Below are positions 4,906-7,272 of a DNA stretch of 7,272 nt, piece after piece. A model generated the notes under the pieces. The model made no database searches. It had not been told where the DNA came from and saw only the letters and a program-made list of their open reading frames with translations. Position 1 is the first letter of the stretch. Each line of letters begins with the position of its first letter. The translations under genes were made by a program, and so were the position numbers. Source of the stretch: an uncultured bacterium (GTDB lineage Bacteria > Cyanobacteriota > Vampirovibrionia > Gastranaerophilales > Gastranaerophilaceae); the NCBI GenBank assembly GCA_900554385.1, contig USHE01000093.1:1-7272 (forward strand). The letters are read 5' to 3'.

Positions 4906-5505
4906 TTATTTTATCTTTTTGAAAAATTCATCGGCTATAAGCTGTGAATATTTCGATTTTTCATTCGCAGAAATTAAAAGCCTGCTTTCACCATCTTTTG
5001 TTTCCGCCACTGATATTATACCCGAAATATCTCCAATTGGCAACTTGCTAATTTTTGCATTAAATCTTACATAAGGAGCAGACTTTCCATAAGAATAAAC
5101 ACTCCCCCTTTTCGTTACCTGCAAGTCTTCCACTGCAATAGCCTGATATTTAACCTTTGAAATTACTGATTTTAATTTATTTTCAATATCTTCTGACTGC
5201 AAATCTTCTTTTGTCAAAAGCGGTTTTTTATTCGCATCTATTACTATAAATTTCTGTCCGGTTGCCTTATGCTCGGCAGCAACACCATTATATCCAAACA
5301 TGCCAGTCGCTTTCTCAAGCTCAAATTCTTCATTTATCGCTGAAAAATCTCCCACTTTTTTAGCCCTTTCAAGCATGACTTCATGTGATGGATTGAACCA
5401 CTGTGAAGAATACTTCATAATCCATTCCTTCCCGCCAAGAGAGAAAAAACCGACAACCGCAAGTGTTAATATTACAGATCTTATTAAATTTTTTAAACAT
5501 CCCAT
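4906..5505 (-). CDS. Uncharacterised membrane-anchored protein (199 aa)
   Basis: I do not recognise a named family. The N-terminus MGCLKNLIR is basic and is followed by one hydrophobic helix (about residues 7-24, SVILTLAVVGFFSLGG). This predicts an N-in anchor or uncleaved signal with the remainder outside the cytoplasm. Cys3 is not in a lipobox. The rest (30-199) is a soluble mixed alpha/beta region with no cysteines and no obvious catalytic motif. Landmarks are KKVGDFSAINEEFELEKA (49-66), AEHKATGQKFIVID (77-90), YGKSAPYVRFNAKI (139-152) and a C-terminal SKYSQLIADEFFKKIK. The start ATG has AAAGAGGA (5520-5513) 7 nt upstream, and a promoter with TTGATT-N17-TATAAT lies just beyond. It is the first gene of the minus-strand block and ends one base from the duplicated tRNA upstream region. 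Frame, SD and promoter make the gene credible; its role is unknown. Confidence 0.8.
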   Translation of the reverse strand: MGCLKNLIRSVILTLAVVGFFSLGGKEWIMKYSSQWFNPSHEVMLERAKKVGDFSAINEEFELEKATGMFGYNGVAAEHKATGQKFIVIDANKKPLLTKEDLQSEDIENKLKSVISKVKYQAIAVEDLQVTKRGSVYSYGKSAPYVRFNAKISKLPIGDISGIISVAETKDGESRLLISANEKSKYSQLIADEFFKKIK

Positions 5506-5506
5506 A

Positions 5507-5532
5507 TTGACATCCTCTTTTCATGCTATAAT
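5507..5532 (+). promoter_or_regulatory. Candidate mutS promoter
   Basis: TATAAT (5527-5532) is preceded by TG at 5524-5525, an extended -10 of the form TGnTATAAT. A perfect TTGACA is at 5507-5512, but the spacer is 14 nt, so the extended -10 may suffice. Transcription would begin near 5539, only about 6 nt before the mutS ATG, leaving no space for a Shine-Dalgarno. Confidence 0.55.
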
Positions 5533-5535
5533 CTA

Positions 5536-5564
5536 ATTATAATTATGACAAAATTGGAAATCAA
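5536..5564 (-). promoter_or_regulatory. Promoter of the 199-aa membrane protein gene
   Basis: On the minus strand TTGATT (5564-5559) and TATAAT (5541-5536) are separated by 17 nt. The start of transcription would be near 5529, giving a leader of about 24 nt that contains the Shine-Dalgarno AAAGAGGA. The -35 box lies inside the first codons of mutS. The -10 overlaps the palindrome AATTATAATT (5535-5544) shared with the mutS side, so the two divergent promoters overlap and could compete. Confidence 0.55.
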
Positions 5565-7272
5565 CACTATACAAACTAAAGATGTAGATATTGAAAAACT
5601 GACACCGGTCATGCAGCAATATCTCGAAAATAAAAGACAAAACCCAGATGCGGTTTTGCTGTATCGCCTTGGGGATTTTTACGAAACCTTCTTTGAAGAT
5701 GCTGTTCTGCTTTCAAAAGAGCTTGAGCTTACTCTCACAGGTCGAGATGCCGGAGCTGTTTATGGTCGTGTCCCCCTTGCAGGAATTCCAGTAAAAGCCG
5801 TCAGCGGTTACTTGGAAAGACTTGTAAATAAAAATATTAAAGTTGCAATCTGCGACCAGCTTGAAGATCCGAAATTTGCTAAAGGTCTTGTTAAACGAGG
5901 AGTTACTCGAGTTATAACAGCAGGTACACTCACTGAAAGCGACTTTTTAAAACAGAATTCAAACAATTATATTTGTGCAATGTTTAAGGATGAAAAAAGC
6001 GACATCTACGGATTTGCCTATGCTGATATTTCAACGGGAGAATTTAAAACAACACAAGCTCCTTTGAATTTGATTACAGCAGAGCTTGCAAGAATCATGC
6101 CTGCTGAAATTATTGCGCCGTCTGTTGCTCAAAAAGTCATGCCGTTTCAAATTGTACCGGACGAAAAAATCGATTTGCCTGAAAGAATTCAAAAATTATA
6201 CAATTGTTCTAAAATTCCTGCATCCGTTTTTGATACACAGTTTGCAGAAAACAATTTAAAAGCAATATTCCAAACCAAAAGTCTTGAAAGTTTCGGATTC
6301 TCAAAATACAAACTAGGTTTTAGAGCCGCAGGCGCGCTTCTTGCGTATGTATGGGAAACTCTGAAAAATAATATCCCGAAATTTGAAAGAATTGAAACCT
6401 ATGAACTGTCTGAATATATGATTATGGATGGCAGCACAAGACGTAACCTTGAACTCGTTGAAACCTTGCGGGAAAAGAATAAGTACGGTTCTTTGCTGTG
6501 GGCTGTTGATAAAACAAAGACAAATATGGGCGCAAGACTTTTGAAAAACTGGATTTGCCAGCCTTTAAAAGACGTTAAGTCCATTATGGACAGACAAAAC
6601 GCCATATCTGAATTTGTTGATAAAACTAATTTGAGAAAAGCTGTCATAGAACTTTTGGAAAAAATGTATGACATTCAACGGCTTTCTACAAGAATAAGCA
6701 ACAGTTCCGCAAGCCCAAGGGATTTTCTCAGTTTAAAAGAATCGCTTTTTGCCCTGCCGGAATTATTGGAATGTACAAATAATCTTGAAAACAACCCGCT
6801 TCAAAAAATAAATGATTACATTGAAGAAATTAAAGATTTTACTAATCTCATAGACCGTACACTTCTTGAAAATCCGCCAATGGTTATAAAAGAAGGCGGA
6901 ATTATAAAATCCGGCGTTAACGGAGAACTTGATTACTTTAGAGATTTGCTGACAGGCGGAGAAAACTGGCTTAAAGAGTTTGAAGAATCCGAACGTGAAA
7001 AAACAGGTATCAAAAACCTGCGTGTAAACTATAACAAAGTTTTCGGCTATTTTATAGAAGTTACAAATGCCAACCTTAGCATGGTACCATCTGAATATAT
7101 AAGGAAACAAACTCTCACAAACGGCGAAAGATTTATTACAGAAGAATTAAAAAAGCATGAGGATGATGTTCTTTCTGCTAAATTTAAATCTACCGAACTT
7201 GAGTATAAATTATTCTGTGACTTTAGAGAATATTCAAAGGAATTTGTCACAAGAATCAGAGAAATTGCAGAA
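5545..7272 (+). CDS. mutS: DNA mismatch repair protein MutS, N-terminal part (3' end outside the window)
   Basis: The frame is open from ATG 5545 to the window end, 576 codons without a stop. MutS recognises mismatches and small loops as a dimer and recruits MutL. The N-terminal domain has LTPVMQQYLENKRQ and RLGDFYETFFEDA, with the mismatch-wedging Phe45-Tyr-Glu47 (bases 5677-5685). It is followed by LELTLTGRDAGAVYGRVPLAGIP and the connector domain (VAICDQLEDPK, GVTRVITAGTL, YADISTGEF). The core/lever part includes DGSTRRNLELVETL, TNMGARLLKNWICQPL, and LRVNYNKVFGYFIEVT before the clamp segment. The ATPase domain with its Walker A loop should begin a few dozen residues beyond the window edge. 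This is a standard MutS1 type, with N-terminus a few residues longer than E. coli's. No Shine-Dalgarno precedes the ATG and no other in-frame ATG comes before the conserved region (the next is codon 23), so initiation is probably leaderless or SD-independent. Confidence 0.97.
   Translation, partial: MTKLEINTIQTKDVDIEKLTPVMQQYLENKRQNPDAVLLYRLGDFYETFFEDAVLLSKELELTLTGRDAGAVYGRVPLAGIPVKAVSGYLERLVNKNIKVAICDQLEDPKFAKGLVKRGVTRVITAGTLTESDFLKQNSNNYICAMFKDEKSDIYGFAYADISTGEFKTTQAPLNLITAELARIMPAEIIAPSVAQKVMPFQIVPDEKIDLPERIQKLYNCSKIPASVFDTQFAENNLKAIFQTKSLESFGFSKYKLGFRAAGALLAYVWETLKNNIPKFERIETYELSEYMIMDGSTRRNLELVETLREKNKYGSLLWAVDKTKTNMGARLLKNWICQPLKDVKSIMDRQNAISEFVDKTNLRKAVIELLEKMYDIQRLSTRISNSSASPRDFLSLKESLFALPELLECTNNLENNPLQKINDYIEEIKDFTNLIDRTLLENPPMVIKEGGIIKSGVNGELDYFRDLLTGGENWLKEFEESEREKTGIKNLRVNYNKVFGYFIEVTNANLSMVPSEYIRKQTLTNGERFITEELKKHEDDVLSAKFKSTELEYKLFCDFREYSKEFVTRIREIAE

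Noticed and set aside
4883..5536. Plus-strand reading frames at 4883-5074 and 5300-5536
   Set aside because: Both are antisense to the 199-aa gene, which has its own SD, promoter and coherent protein; they have no ribosome site or recognisable protein.
6399..7250. Minus-strand reading frames within mutS
   Set aside because: They lie opposite a clearly conserved MutS frame and show no independent features.

Overview
The window is an AT-rich, gene-dense bacterial chromosome segment. It carries the 3' end of rny (RNase Y), then ymdB, a PHP-domain phosphoesterase, a pilin-like membrane-anchored protein, a LOG-family nucleotide hydrolase, a CheD-like protein of unknown role, a minus-strand block (a 199-aa anchored protein, a tRNA-like element, tRNA-Leu and a 68-aa protein) and the 5' part of mutS. 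The rny-ymdB adjacency is familiar from Firmicutes. However, the small lineage-specific proteins (a pilin-like protein with FDINGKLPPNMWGKDIF, a start of the MRVQNIS type, MGCLK plus one membrane helix) and the mix of SD-led and SD-less starts look to me more like the non-photosynthetic cyanobacterial relatives (Gastranaerophilales/Melainabacteria). That placement is an inference from memory of such proteins, at roughly 0.6 confidence.

Left region (1-3725, all +). rny ends at 775 and is closed by a strong intrinsic terminator (777-806). A compact operon follows: ymdB (833-1654), PHP phosphoesterase (1651-2505, ATGA overlap), pilin-like protein (2513-3142) and LOG (start most likely the TTG at 3135, inside the end of the previous gene). 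Four of the five genes act on RNA or on RNA-derived nucleotides. RNase Y makes the endonucleolytic cuts, YmdB hydrolyses 2',3'-cyclic nucleotides, the PHP family removes nucleotides from short RNAs or dephosphorylates pAp-like molecules, and LOG splits nucleoside 5'-monophosphates into base and ribose 5-phosphate. The pilin-like gene is the outsider.

Middle region (3726-4450). A single + gene (3779-4399) without a Shine-Dalgarno sequence encodes a 206-aa protein. Its Thr46/Cys52/His68 spacing and surrounding residues resemble the active site of the chemoreceptor glutamine deamidase CheD. It converges on a minus-strand unit that ends in an intrinsic terminator at 4421-4449.

Minus-strand block (5505 to 4421). 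Read in the direction of transcription, it holds a 199-aa protein with one N-terminal membrane helix, a Y-shaped 84-nt structured element, tRNA-Leu(CAG), and a 68-aa protein whose SD lies 7 nt after the tRNA 3' end. The structured element starts with the same 11 nt as the tRNA and has the same upstream element. It shares further short blocks in the same order with the tRNA, so it looks like a diverged tandem copy that now folds differently. This is the most unusual part of the window.

Right region (5506-7272). A short divergent intergenic space with overlapping promoters separates the 199-aa gene from mutS. The first 576 codons of mutS are present, without the ATPase domain. No insertion sequence, CRISPR array, phage gene or recognised defence system is visible.
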